49,335 nucleotides of DNA. Origin: Leuconostoc lactis KCTC 3528 = DSM 20202 (GTDB taxonomy: Bacteria > Bacillota > Bacilli > Lactobacillales > Lactobacillaceae). The stretch covers positions 1 through 49,335 of the forward strand of contig NZ_BMWM01000013.1 of assembly GCF_014651235.1 (NCBI RefSeq). The letters are read 5' to 3'. The notes under the pieces were generated by a model. The model was given only the letters and a program-made list of their open reading frames with translations. It was not told the DNA's origin and searched no databases. Position 1 is the stretch's first letter, and every line of letters starts with the position of its first letter. Shown piece by piece: positions 1 to 7,624 of the stretch. Made by a program: the position numbers and the translations under genes.

Positions 1-69
1 ACACCAATCGAGATCTTCTTACTTAATCTACGTCACTAAATTCGTTCAAGTTATTTCTTGCAATCTGCC
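1..69. mobile_element. Outer end of an insertion sequence (left border)
   Basis: Bases 44-69, read on the minus strand, begin GGCAGATTG and match the element end at 49265-49290 in 21 of 26 positions, including the outer 9 bases and a shared TTGAAC. This is the pattern of imperfect terminal inverted repeats. The coding similarity of the neighbouring ugpB-like frame starts immediately after base 69, so the element end is placed there. No transposase is visible. The IS family is not assigned. Confidence 0.65.
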
Positions 70-959
70 ATTATAATAAAGGTCTCGTCGAGCAGTTAGG
101 CTTAACGCCTTTGCCACAAGATCCCAGCTATACGGACGTATTGAATTTGGCCAAAGCGATTACTGACAAGACGGGTGGTCAAACTAAGGGGATGACGATT
201 GAAGCGTATGGTTGGTTATTTGAAGAATTAACCGCCAACCAAAATCAACTGTTAGCCAATCATGACAATGGTCGTGCAGCTGGCCAGTATGCGACAAAAA
301 TTAATCTGAATACGCCGGCGGCCAAGCGTTTAATGCAATTTATGACGCAAGCCATTCAAGATAAATCATTTGTGAATTATGGGTCCGGTGACATTGCCGA
401 AGCGAACCAACAAACAGGGTTTTTAGCAGGCAAGTTGGGGATTTTCATGCAATCGTCAGCGTCAACTGGTGATTTGCAAGCCAATGCTAAATTCAAACTC
501 GGTGTGACGTATGTGCCACATGCTGATGGTGTGCCACGCAACGGGCTCGCGCTAGGTGGGGCGGCGTTGTGGGCAAATAAGAACCAACCCGCAACAGTCA
601 AGCAAGGCACGGCAGACTTCTTGAAATTCATGGCATCGGCTAAGTCACAAGCCCAATGGCGTTTGGCAACAGGGTATCTTGCCGTGAACAAGCACGCTAA
701 AGATTTGCCACAGATTACCACCGCGGTCGCTAAAGATCCTAATTTGGGTGTTGCGACGCAACAACTCGCAACCAGTCAAAAAAATCCAGTAACAGCTGGG
801 CCGTTGGTGCCAATTATGCCAATTGCTCGAACTAATATGGAAACGGCGATGCAATCCATTGCCAACGGGGCGCCGATTGATAAAAGTCTGCAAGTGGCCG
901 AAGATGCGACTAATCAAGCGCTGGCAGCTTATAATGCTGCAAATCATTTAAAAAAGTGA
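70..959 (+). pseudogene. ugpB: Extracellular solute-binding protein, UgpB-like, N-terminus removed by an insertion sequence
   Basis: About 295 codons of a frame resembling the C-terminal two thirds of ABC-transporter substrate-binding proteins for glycerol-3-phosphate or sugars. The order is a YNK-type segment (about bases 72-80), an alpha/beta lobe, GIFMQSSAS, GGAALWANK, and a C-terminal NQALAAYN helix region. Family members are about 430 residues with a lipoprotein signal; here the first third is absent and the frame meets a stop at 24-26 inside insertion-sequence DNA. A TTG at 111 could start a fragment, but it has no signal peptide and no ribosome binding site. The glycerophosphodiesterase 9 bases downstream supports a glycerophosphodiester/G3P uptake operon. 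I infer it no longer works as a binding protein. Confidence 0.75.
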
Positions 960-968
960 GGAAGACGC

Positions 969-1685
969 ATGATAAAAATTGCGCATCGCGGTATATCCGC
1001 TCAAGCACCCGAAAATACGCGGGGCGCGTTTGAACTGATGTTACCCCTTGGGGTCAATTGGTTAGAAACTGATATTGATATGACGTCTGATGGTCATCTG
1101 GTGTTGATTCATGATAGTAAGGTTGATCGCACTTCAAATGGCAACGGGATGGTCAATCACAATTCACTGATGGGGTTACAAAAGCTTGATTTTGGGCAGT
1201 GGTTTGCGCCAGCATTTACGGGAGAACGCATCGTCACGTTGGATTGGTTAATTGATTTTATCAATGAACATCACATCAATGTGAACTTTGAGCTCAAGAC
1301 GAATGTCCGCGGTGAGCAGCAAAATTTTTATCTGATGCGTCTGCATCAAGCGATTCATCGCATTAATCGTGAAAATCAGATTATTGTGTCGAGTTTTGAT
1401 GTGAAATTACTTAAAAAATTCCATGACTTAATGCCAAAAATTGCGATTGGGCTGTTACTGGCAGAGCCAATTTCAGATAACACGAACACGGTCGCACTCG
1501 CACGCTTGGTCGGTGCCACCTACGTCCATCCTGATGTTAATGGCCTCACTGAAGCAGCCGTCCAACTGTTATTAGCTAATCAATTGGGTGTCAATGTGTG
1601 GACAGTTAACGATGCAGAAACGGCACAACGGCTGGCTGATTGGGGTGCTCATGCCATATTTACCGATTTTCCAAAGACGATGTAA
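969..1685 (+). CDS. ugpQ: Glycerophosphodiester phosphodiesterase (UgpQ/GlpQ-like, cytoplasmic)
   Basis: Hydrolyses glycerophosphodiesters to glycerol-3-phosphate and an alcohol. The 238-residue protein has the GDPD TIM-barrel signature: HRG at 6-8, PENT at 14-17, the metal-binding pair E33/D35, catalytic HD at 48-49, RTSNG near 54-58, and FELK near 103. There is no signal peptide, so it should act on imported substrate. A GAGGAA ribosome binding site lies before the ATG, 9 bases after the broken ugpB, so the two formed an operon. A promoter brought by the insertion sequence could now drive it, but none is seen. Confidence 0.9.
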   Translation: MIKIAHRGISAQAPENTRGAFELMLPLGVNWLETDIDMTSDGHLVLIHDSKVDRTSNGNGMVNHNSLMGLQKLDFGQWFAPAFTGERIVTLDWLIDFINEHHINVNFELKTNVRGEQQNFYLMRLHQAIHRINRENQIIVSSFDVKLLKKFHDLMPKIAIGLLLAEPISDNTNTVALARLVGATYVHPDVNGLTEAAVQLLLANQLGVNVWTVNDAETAQRLADWGAHAIFTDFPKTM

Positions 1686-1697
1686 GTCGTCTTTTTT
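1673..1697 (+). terminator. Intrinsic terminator overlapping the end of the GDPD gene
   Basis: 8-bp stem AAAGACGA / TCGTCTTT with loop TGTAAG, followed by a run of T. The hairpin includes the last codons and the stop codon. Confidence 0.85.
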
Positions 1698-1742
1698 GAT
1701 TGCAAATTATTTGCTGCACAAGGTAATTTTTGCGGTGACATG

Positions 1743-1751
1743 TGATAAAAT
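1743..1751 (+). promoter_or_regulatory. Extended -10 promoter of folC
   Basis: TGA plus TAAAAT forms an extended -10. No convincing -35 lies 16-18 bases upstream. The folC start is about 30 bases further on. Confidence 0.45.
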
Positions 1752-1781
1752 TAAGGGCATATTAATTGTCGGAGGCTGGAT

Positions 1782-3107
1782 GTGGCTAAATTGGGAGAGC
1801 GGCGTGCCGCACGGGTTGCAGCAAACTATAAGCGGGTGATTAACAGTTTGGATAATCACTGGCATGTGTTAGACGATTCACGTGTGGCGGTAGTGAAAGA
1901 AGTATTAGCATGGCTTGGGCATCCAGACCAAAAACTCAAGATCATTCACATTGCCGGCACGAATGGGAAAAGTTCTACAGGCGCTATGCTGGGCGCTATT
2001 TTACAGGCTAATGGCTATTCTTACGGTCATTTTTCGAGTCCCTACATTCTATCAGATCGTGAGCAAATCACCGTTGATGATGAGATGATTTCAAAAAGTG
2101 ATTTTCTCCGCCATTATCAAGACTTGGTGGCTTGTTTTAAACGCCATGGGGTGCCTGCCAATCATTTGACGTATTTTGAGTATTTTACCGTCATTTCACT
2201 GTTGCATTTTGTCGATAATGCGGTCGATTTTGTTATTTTTGAAGCCGGATTGGGTGGATTAAGAGATGCGACAAATGCGATTGCCACCCCGATGTTGACT
2301 GTCTTTACGAAAATTAGTGTCGATCATCAGCTCACGATTGGCCGTAGTCTTCATGATATCGCTGAAAACGAAGCAGCCATTATCAAACCAGGGACCGTGG
2401 TGATTGATTATGCTGGTCAAGACTTGACCGTGCATCGTGTTTTAAAGGCGCAGGCTGAGGCGGTTGGTGCTGAGTGGTTTGTGCATACACAAGATCAAAT
2501 TATTATTGCCAACACGACGCCAGGTGGTATGGATCTTATTATTAATGGCACACCAGGTTATTTTTTGAGTATGCCTGGGGCGTTTCAGGTACATAATTTT
2601 GGGATTGTTTTACAAATTAAAGCTGCTTTGAAGACAATGGGGTACACGTTTACTACTGAGAAAACGCAGGCTGGCTTAGCCAACGTGAGCTTGATTGGTC
2701 GGATGAACTATCACCCAGAAAAAAACATTTTATTTGATGCAGCCCATAATGTTGACGGCATCACCGGTTTGGTGGCAGCGTTAAATGCTTGGCATTTGAA
2801 AATCAAACCCACGTTAATCTTAGGGGTCTTAAAAGATAAAGAATACCATGAAATGTTGGATGAAATTATTCCAGTTGTCCAGCGGGTGATCACCGTCACG
2901 CCGAAAAATAAATCACGGGCTTTGTCAGCAGAAGAATTGGCCGCTACCATTATTATGACCTACCCAAAAGTCGAAGTTGAGATTGCCAATGATGCCTCGG
3001 CTGCGATTTCATTAGCCATGCGGGTCCGTGAATCATCACAGGCATTGATTGTAGTGACGGGATCCTTTTATACGCTAAGTGCTCTGCAAAAAGATGAGCG
3101 CATTTAA
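1782..3107 (+). CDS. folC: Folylpolyglutamate synthase / dihydrofolate synthase family protein (divergent)
   Basis: Mur-ligase-fold enzyme that adds glutamate to folates, and in bifunctional forms makes dihydrofolate from dihydropteroate. It has 441 residues with a GTG start chosen because GGAGG ends 6 bases before it. Visible: P-loop GTNGKSS at 59-65, FSSPY at 84-88, an EAGLGG loop at 154-159, SVDH at 179-182, and DAAHNVDG in the C-terminal domain. Two positions are unusual. The usual GGRLDATN reads GGLRDATN, and the carbamylated lysine of IA-x-EKAGI is Glu197 (IAENEAAI). Other folate genes are not adjacent. It could be a FolC paralogue with altered chemistry; family assignment is firm, exact activity less so. 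Confidence 0.85.
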   Translation: MAKLGERRAARVAANYKRVINSLDNHWHVLDDSRVAVVKEVLAWLGHPDQKLKIIHIAGTNGKSSTGAMLGAILQANGYSYGHFSSPYILSDREQITVDDEMISKSDFLRHYQDLVACFKRHGVPANHLTYFEYFTVISLLHFVDNAVDFVIFEAGLGGLRDATNAIATPMLTVFTKISVDHQLTIGRSLHDIAENEAAIIKPGTVVIDYAGQDLTVHRVLKAQAEAVGAEWFVHTQDQIIIANTTPGGMDLIINGTPGYFLSMPGAFQVHNFGIVLQIKAALKTMGYTFTTEKTQAGLANVSLIGRMNYHPEKNILFDAAHNVDGITGLVAALNAWHLKIKPTLILGVLKDKEYHEMLDEIIPVVQRVITVTPKNKSRALSAEELAATIIMTYPKVEVEIANDASAAISLAMRVRESSQALIVVTGSFYTLSALQKDERI

Positions 3108-3123
3108 GCTGTGAGCAGCGTTT

Positions 3124-3152
3124 TTGAGATTTATCTCGAAATATGGTATGAT
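3124..3152 (+). promoter_or_regulatory. Sigma-A promoter of dus
   Basis: TTGAGA, 17-base spacer with an extended TGG, then TATGAT. The first codon is 38 bases downstream, with AAGGAGA before it. Confidence 0.75.
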
Positions 3153-3190
3153 AGTATGCGTTGACTTACATTAAATAAGGAGAAATCTTC

Positions 3191-4318
3191 ATGACGCAAT
3201 CGTCTCTGCAACCGCTTTTCTGGGACGAAGTTGTGGCTAATGCACAAAAAGGCCATGATTCGTCTGAAAAGCGACCATTCTTCAGTTTGGCACCCATGGA
3301 GGCCGTGACGGATACGATTTTCCGTCGTGTGGTTGAAAAAGCTGGTGCCCCCGATGTTTACTTTACAGAATTTACGAACGCAAGTTCAATGATTCATCCC
3401 AAGGCAAAGTTTTCCGTGCAAGGGCGTTTGGCCGTCGCTGAAAATGAGACACAACCAGTGGCACAAATTTGGGGCTCACGACCAGAAGATATTGCTGGGG
3501 CAGCAAAATTGTTGCCCGACATGGGTTATCGGGCAGTTGATTTGAACATGGGTTGTCCTGATCCAACTGTTGTTAAAAATGGCGCTGGGTCAGATTTGAT
3601 TCGCCACCAAGACTTGGCAGCACAACTCGTCTCAGCTGCCAAAGAATCTGGGCTCCCAGTGTCAGTTAAGACACGTCTCGGTTTTTATGATCCCATGGAA
3701 TTCCGTGACTGGTTGCCTGTGATTTTGCAACAAGATGTTGCGGTGTTGACGGTGCACTTGCGTTCGCGCAAAGAAATGTCAAAAGCACCCGCGCATTTTG
3801 AATTAATTGATGAAATCGTAGCGATGCGTGATGCCATAGCACCAAACACATTGCTACAAATCAATGGTGATATTAAGTCACGTGCCGAAGGAGAAGCGTT
3901 AGCTAAAGCCCATCCAGGCGTTGACGGCATTATGATTGGCCGCGGTATTTTTGAAAATCCTTATGCGTTTGAAGAAAGTCCGCGTCAACATACTTTGGAA
4001 GAATCAATTGCCTTGTTAAAGTTACAATTAGACTTATTTGATGAGGTAAATGCGACGGTAACGCCTAAGCATTTTGAAGCTTTGAAGCGTTACTTTAAGA
4101 TTTATTTGCGTGGCTTTGCGCACGCATCAGCTTTACGACAAGTGTTGATGGAAACCCATGCGACTGATGAAGTGCGTGAGGTTTTAGATCGTGAATTGGC
4201 ACGTGTCTATGCGGCTGTTGCCGCTGATCAGCACATTTATCGTGATAATGCAGCAGCTAGTGCCGAAATGGCAGCAGCCACTGCAGCCAAACTAGCACGT
4301 GAAGCAGCAGAATCATAA
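3191..4318 (+). CDS. dus: tRNA-dihydrouridine synthase
   Basis: FMN enzyme that reduces uridines in tRNA to dihydrouridine. The 375-residue protein has the FMN-barrel entry APMEAVTD near 35-42, VAQIWGS near 90, the catalytic-cysteine motif NMGCP near 119-123, VSVKTRLGF near 157-165, INGDI near 223, and IGRGIFENP near 248. It is about 40-50 residues longer than many Dus proteins because of an Ala-rich tail. GAGSDLI replaces the commoner GGAG-x-LL loop after the cysteine motif. It has its own promoter and stands alone. Which uridine it modifies cannot be read from sequence. Confidence 0.9.
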   Translation: MTQSSLQPLFWDEVVANAQKGHDSSEKRPFFSLAPMEAVTDTIFRRVVEKAGAPDVYFTEFTNASSMIHPKAKFSVQGRLAVAENETQPVAQIWGSRPEDIAGAAKLLPDMGYRAVDLNMGCPDPTVVKNGAGSDLIRHQDLAAQLVSAAKESGLPVSVKTRLGFYDPMEFRDWLPVILQQDVAVLTVHLRSRKEMSKAPAHFELIDEIVAMRDAIAPNTLLQINGDIKSRAEGEALAKAHPGVDGIMIGRGIFENPYAFEESPRQHTLEESIALLKLQLDLFDEVNATVTPKHFEALKRYFKIYLRGFAHASALRQVLMETHATDEVREVLDRELARVYAAVAADQHIYRDNAAASAEMAAATAAKLAREAAES

Positions 4319-4368
4319 TTGAATCGTTAAACTGGTTGAGTAAACACTCAAGGCGAACGTTTGTGGGG

Positions 4369-4400
4369 GAGCAACGTTAGTTTTTTGTGTTTGCTCTTTT
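4369..4400 (+). terminator. Possible terminator after dus
   Basis: GAGCAA at 4369-4374 pairs with TTGCTC at 4391-4396, followed by TTTTTATT. The loop is 16 bases, so the hairpin is weaker than others in the window. Confidence 0.45.
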
Positions 4401-4442
4401 TATTATCTGATAAAACAAGTACAATCATGTAGAAAGGACGTA

Positions 4443-5609
4443 TTGCAGTACGCAATACAGCAAGGAAATATGACATTTTATTTAGATTTATTTTTAATGT
4501 TAGCCGCAGCCATCATCATGGGCTTAGGGGCACAACGTATCGGGATGCCGATTGTTGTTGGCCAATTATTAGCGGGTGTGGTGCTGGGTCCGAGTTTGTT
4601 GAACATTGTTCAGATTTCGCATAGTATTGAATTTATGGCTGAACTCGGGGTCATGATTTTGATGTTTATTGTCGGCCTGGAAACCGATATCAAGCAATTA
4701 AAAGCCAACATCAAACCGTCACTGATGGTAGCCGTTTTAGGCGCAATCTTCCCGATGGTAGTCTTTTACTTCCTCGCGCAAGCTTATCATTTTGATACCA
4801 AACAAGCGATATTCTGGGGCGTGGTGTTTGCCGCAACATCAGTCTCAATTACAGCGGAAGTCTTAAATGAATATCACCAACTGAAAACAAGAGCTGGTGT
4901 GACCATCCTTGGCGCAGCCGTAGCGGATGATATTTTAGCGGTTGCGAGCTTGTCTGGCTTCATTGCGATTTTCAGTGGTCAAGCTGACAAACAGCAACCA
5001 CTTTGGCTCCAAGGGTTATTGGCAGTTGGCTTTTTCGTTGGGTTATATGTTGTGAGTCGCTATGTGCTACCAACATTTGTGCGGGTGGCAACGAAAATGA
5101 GTTTGCCAGCCATGAGTGGTTTGGTCGGGATGTTGCTGGCTTTGGGCGCCGGCACAGTTGCTGAGTTTGCTGGTATTTCTGCTGTGGTTGGATCATTCTT
5201 TATCGGGGTGGCCATTGCCAACTTACCACAAGCCCACAAGATGATGTCTGAGATGGTGTCAATTGGGTACGGCCTATTTATTCCAATCTTTTTTGCAAGT
5301 ATCGGCTTAAAGATTTCATTTGACGGGTTTGGTGATAAGTGGGGGCTGCTACTCGTGATGTCATTAGCTGCTATTTTGACAAAGTGGGTCGGTTCTGGAT
5401 TAGGGGCCAAAATGACTGGTATGAGTTATCATGATGCCAATGTTATTGGCTTGGGGATGGTGTCGCGTGGTGAAATGGCCTTGATTGTAGCCAATATCGG
5501 CTTGCAAGCCCACGTCATTGGTAAGGATACGTATTCCGAATTGGCAATTATCATCCTTGTCACGACGATTTTTGCACCAATTGCGTTGAGAAAAGTCCTT
5601 GTGAAATAA
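4443..5609 (+). CDS. Cation:proton antiporter, CPA2 family (NapA/KefB-type membrane domain)
   Basis: Membrane exchanger of Na+ or K+ for H+, about 388 residues and almost wholly hydrophobic, with roughly 11-12 predicted membrane spans. CPA2 signatures: GxP-x-VVGQLLAGVVLGPSLL near 30-50, FIVGLETD near 72-79, AATSVSITAEVL near 135-146, and the paired acidic motif AVADDILA near 157-164. It lacks the RCK/TrkA-N regulatory domain of KefB. The start is uncertain. TTG 4443 follows AAAGGA with a 4-base gap and lies in a small ATTGC/GCAAT hairpin. ATG 4470, in the same frame, follows AAGGA with a short gap. The ion is not determinable here. Confidence 0.85.
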   Translation: MQYAIQQGNMTFYLDLFLMLAAAIIMGLGAQRIGMPIVVGQLLAGVVLGPSLLNIVQISHSIEFMAELGVMILMFIVGLETDIKQLKANIKPSLMVAVLGAIFPMVVFYFLAQAYHFDTKQAIFWGVVFAATSVSITAEVLNEYHQLKTRAGVTILGAAVADDILAVASLSGFIAIFSGQADKQQPLWLQGLLAVGFFVGLYVVSRYVLPTFVRVATKMSLPAMSGLVGMLLALGAGTVAEFAGISAVVGSFFIGVAIANLPQAHKMMSEMVSIGYGLFIPIFFASIGLKISFDGFGDKWGLLLVMSLAAILTKWVGSGLGAKMTGMSYHDANVIGLGMVSRGEMALIVANIGLQAHVIGKDTYSELAIIILVTTIFAPIALRKVLVK

Positions 5610-5621
5610 TTAAAAAAAACG

Positions 5622-5650
5622 TTGTGCCTGTTCTGGGTGCAACTTTTTTT
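5622..5650 (+). terminator. Terminator between antiporter and murE
   Basis: TTGTGCC pairs with GGTGCAA (including two G-T pairs) around a loop near TGTTCTG, followed by seven T. The T run directly abuts the murE -10 element. Confidence 0.7.
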
Positions 5651-5651
5651 G

Positions 5652-5657
5652 TATAAT
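5652..5657 (+). promoter_or_regulatory. murE -10 element placed for a leaderless transcript
   Basis: Perfect TATAAT ends 7 bases before the ATG of murE, so transcription should begin at or within a base of the start codon. The -35 position (about 5629-5634, TGTTCT) is weak. Confidence 0.55.
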
Positions 5658-5664
5658 AAAGCTT

Positions 5665-7152
5665 ATGGAACTCACAAGTAAAACAATTGAACAATTACTC
5701 ACTGCACATCATTTGTTAGTCGCTAAGCCAGATAGCGATCAAACATTTGATTTTTTACATTATGATACCCGTCAAGTTAAAGACCAGACACTATTTGTTG
5801 TCAAAGGGGCTTTTCGGGTAGAATATTTGGCGCAAGCCGCCGGCGTGACTGGCTTAGTCACGGAAGAACTGCTACCGGTTGATTTGCCACAATGGCAAGT
5901 CACGGATGTCCAAAAGGCATTATCAGTCTTATCGATGGCCTTTTTTGACTACCCACAAAACGACTTGTGGATTGGTGCCTTTACGGGCACAAAAGGGAAA
6001 ACAACCGCGGCGTACATGGCCTTTCAAATCTTACAGCACATGACGCATCAGCATACGGCTTTGTTTTCAACGGTTGATCGCATTACTGGCAATCAACCAG
6101 CTGATAAGAAAAAGTCGGATTTGACCACGCCAGAATCTTATGAACTTTTCAAAGATATGCGCCGCGCTGTTGATAATGGCATGACGCATTTGGTCATGGA
6201 GGTCAGCTCACAGGCATATCTCAAACAACGTGTCTATGGCCTAGAATTTCAAGTTGGCGCCTTTTTGAACATTTCACCTGATCACATTGGGCCAAATGAA
6301 CATCCCAGCTTTGAGGATTATTTAGCCCATAAAATGATGTTACTGGATCATGCTGAACAGGTTATTGTTAATGCGGCAAGTGATCAGTTATCAGCCGTGT
6401 TAGCACACGCCAAAACGCATCATGATCACGTCTATACTTATAGTCAAACCGACCAAGGTGGTGCATACACGTATCAATCTCTTGAAAGTGCGATTCATGA
6501 GAGTCGTTTCACGGTTGCTGAAAGTGATTTGGCTGAGATGAGCGGGACTTATCGCTTGAATTTACCAGGTGATTTTAATGAATCAAATGCTTTAGCAGCG
6601 TTGATGATGACTGCCTTGGCGGGGGCCCAGCATGCTGATATGGTGGCTGGTTTAGATACGGTCTTTATTCCTGGTCGTATGTTGAGCTTACCAATTCCCG
6701 GTCATGGTGTCGCATTTGTTGACTACGCCCACAACTATGCGTCGATGCGGGCACTGCTACAGTTTGCACAGAGTCAATATCCTGATGGTAAGGTTTCAGT
6801 GGTGATTGGTGCACCAGGCAATAAAGGTGTGTCACGCCGTGCTGACTTTGGTCGGGTGGTGTCAGAGTTTGCGGATACGGTCTTTTTGACGGCTGATGAT
6901 CCACAATTTGAATCGCCAATGGCCATTGCCAAAGAAATTGCGGCCCACATTACCAATCCTGATGTGACGGTACATTTTGAAATGGATCGTATCCAAGCCA
7001 TTCAACAGGCGATTGCACAGGCCAACCCGCATGATATCGTGATTGTTGCTGGCAAAGGTGAAGATCCGTATCAAAAGATTAACGGTGTTGACGAACCTTA
7101 TATTGGTGACTATGCGGTTGTCCAAAACGTTTTAAACGCGAATAATGCCTAA
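5665..7152 (+). CDS. murE: UDP-N-acetylmuramoyl-L-alanyl-D-glutamate--L-lysine ligase
   Basis: Adds the third amino acid, probably L-lysine, to UDP-MurNAc-L-Ala-D-Glu in cytoplasmic peptidoglycan precursor synthesis, using ATP. Of 495 residues: an N-terminal UDP-binding domain, P-loop GTKGKTT at 108-114, TTPESYEL near 153, EVSSQ near 184, SPDHIGPNEH near 210, the expected carbamylated lysine in YLAHKMM near 228, and DYAHN near 353. The substrate-specificity motif is DDPQ at 411-414 instead of DNPR, which argues against meso-diaminopimelate. No Shine-Dalgarno lies before the ATG; see the -10 entry. No other mur gene is adjacent. Confidence 0.92.
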   Translation: MELTSKTIEQLLTAHHLLVAKPDSDQTFDFLHYDTRQVKDQTLFVVKGAFRVEYLAQAAGVTGLVTEELLPVDLPQWQVTDVQKALSVLSMAFFDYPQNDLWIGAFTGTKGKTTAAYMAFQILQHMTHQHTALFSTVDRITGNQPADKKKSDLTTPESYELFKDMRRAVDNGMTHLVMEVSSQAYLKQRVYGLEFQVGAFLNISPDHIGPNEHPSFEDYLAHKMMLLDHAEQVIVNAASDQLSAVLAHAKTHHDHVYTYSQTDQGGAYTYQSLESAIHESRFTVAESDLAEMSGTYRLNLPGDFNESNALAALMMTALAGAQHADMVAGLDTVFIPGRMLSLPIPGHGVAFVDYAHNYASMRALLQFAQSQYPDGKVSVVIGAPGNKGVSRRADFGRVVSEFADTVFLTADDPQFESPMAIAKEIAAHITNPDVTVHFEMDRIQAIQQAIAQANPHDIVIVAGKGEDPYQKINGVDEPYIGDYAVVQNVLNANNA

Positions 7153-7153
7153 G

Positions 7154-7181
7154 AACACGCCCGATACGGGCGTGTTTTTTT
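7154..7181 (+). terminator. Strong terminator after murE
   Basis: Perfect 10-bp stem AACACGCCCG / CGGGCGTGTT with loop ATA and a T run. Confidence 0.93.
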
Positions 7182-7186
7182 AATGA

Positions 7187-7227
7187 GATATCACGTATTG
7201 TCTTCTTTGACATAAATGTGATATCAT
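7187..7227 (+). promoter_or_regulatory. Promoter with inverted-repeat operator for the RHH/SPFH operon
   Basis: Perfect 8-bp arms GATATCAC (7187-7194) and GTGATATC (7218-7225) flank and overlap a promoter: TTGTCT (7198-7203), 18-base spacer, TATCAT (7222-7227). The right arm covers most of the -10. A DNA-binding RHH protein is encoded immediately downstream, so autorepression is the natural inference. Confidence 0.6.
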
Positions 7228-7233
7228 TAATAT

Positions 7234-7608
7234 ATGAAAAAGATTAACGAAGAAAAAACTCATAAATCAGGTCGCATTCCATTGCGGATTGCACCTGAAT
7301 TGCATGAAATATTAGCGGAACAGGCCGCGCAAGAAGGGCGCTCGCTGAATAGTTATTTGACGAAGTTACTGGAAGCAGGCGCGCAACCGGACACTTTTGA
7401 AGAACGGCAGATTGTCGGTCAAATTATTTCAGGAGAAAACTTTGATTTGTTTAATCGATTAGTCTTAGTATCAGGGATTTATTATCGCTATTTAATTGAT
7501 AATGCTGCGACGGCTAAAGTGGATCGGCAATATGTTGTGATTGAAGCGACTGGCAATATTTTAACGTTACGCGAATTAAAGCCAGTGCTTGCTGTTTACG
7601 AATCTTAA
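7234..7608 (+). CDS. Ribbon-helix-helix (Arc/HicB-like) DNA-binding protein
   Basis: 124 residues. The N-terminal part reads SGRIPLRIAPELHEILAEQAAQ and then SLNSYLTKLLE (about 12-47). This is the beta-strand plus two-helix pattern of HicB-associated and Arc-type ribbon-helix-helix proteins that bind DNA as dimers. The remaining 75 residues are not recognised and may mediate oligomerisation or ligand sensing. No HicA-like toxin is next to it; the partner 16 bases downstream is an SPFH protein. There is no ribosome binding site; the -10 ends 6 bases before the ATG, so the transcript may be leaderless. The likely role is autoregulation of this two-gene operon. Confidence 0.75.
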   Translation: MKKINEEKTHKSGRIPLRIAPELHEILAEQAAQEGRSLNSYLTKLLEAGAQPDTFEERQIVGQIISGENFDLFNRLVLVSGIYYRYLIDNAATAKVDRQYVVIEATGNILTLRELKPVLAVYES

Positions 7609-7624
7609 TATACGGGGGAGAAAG

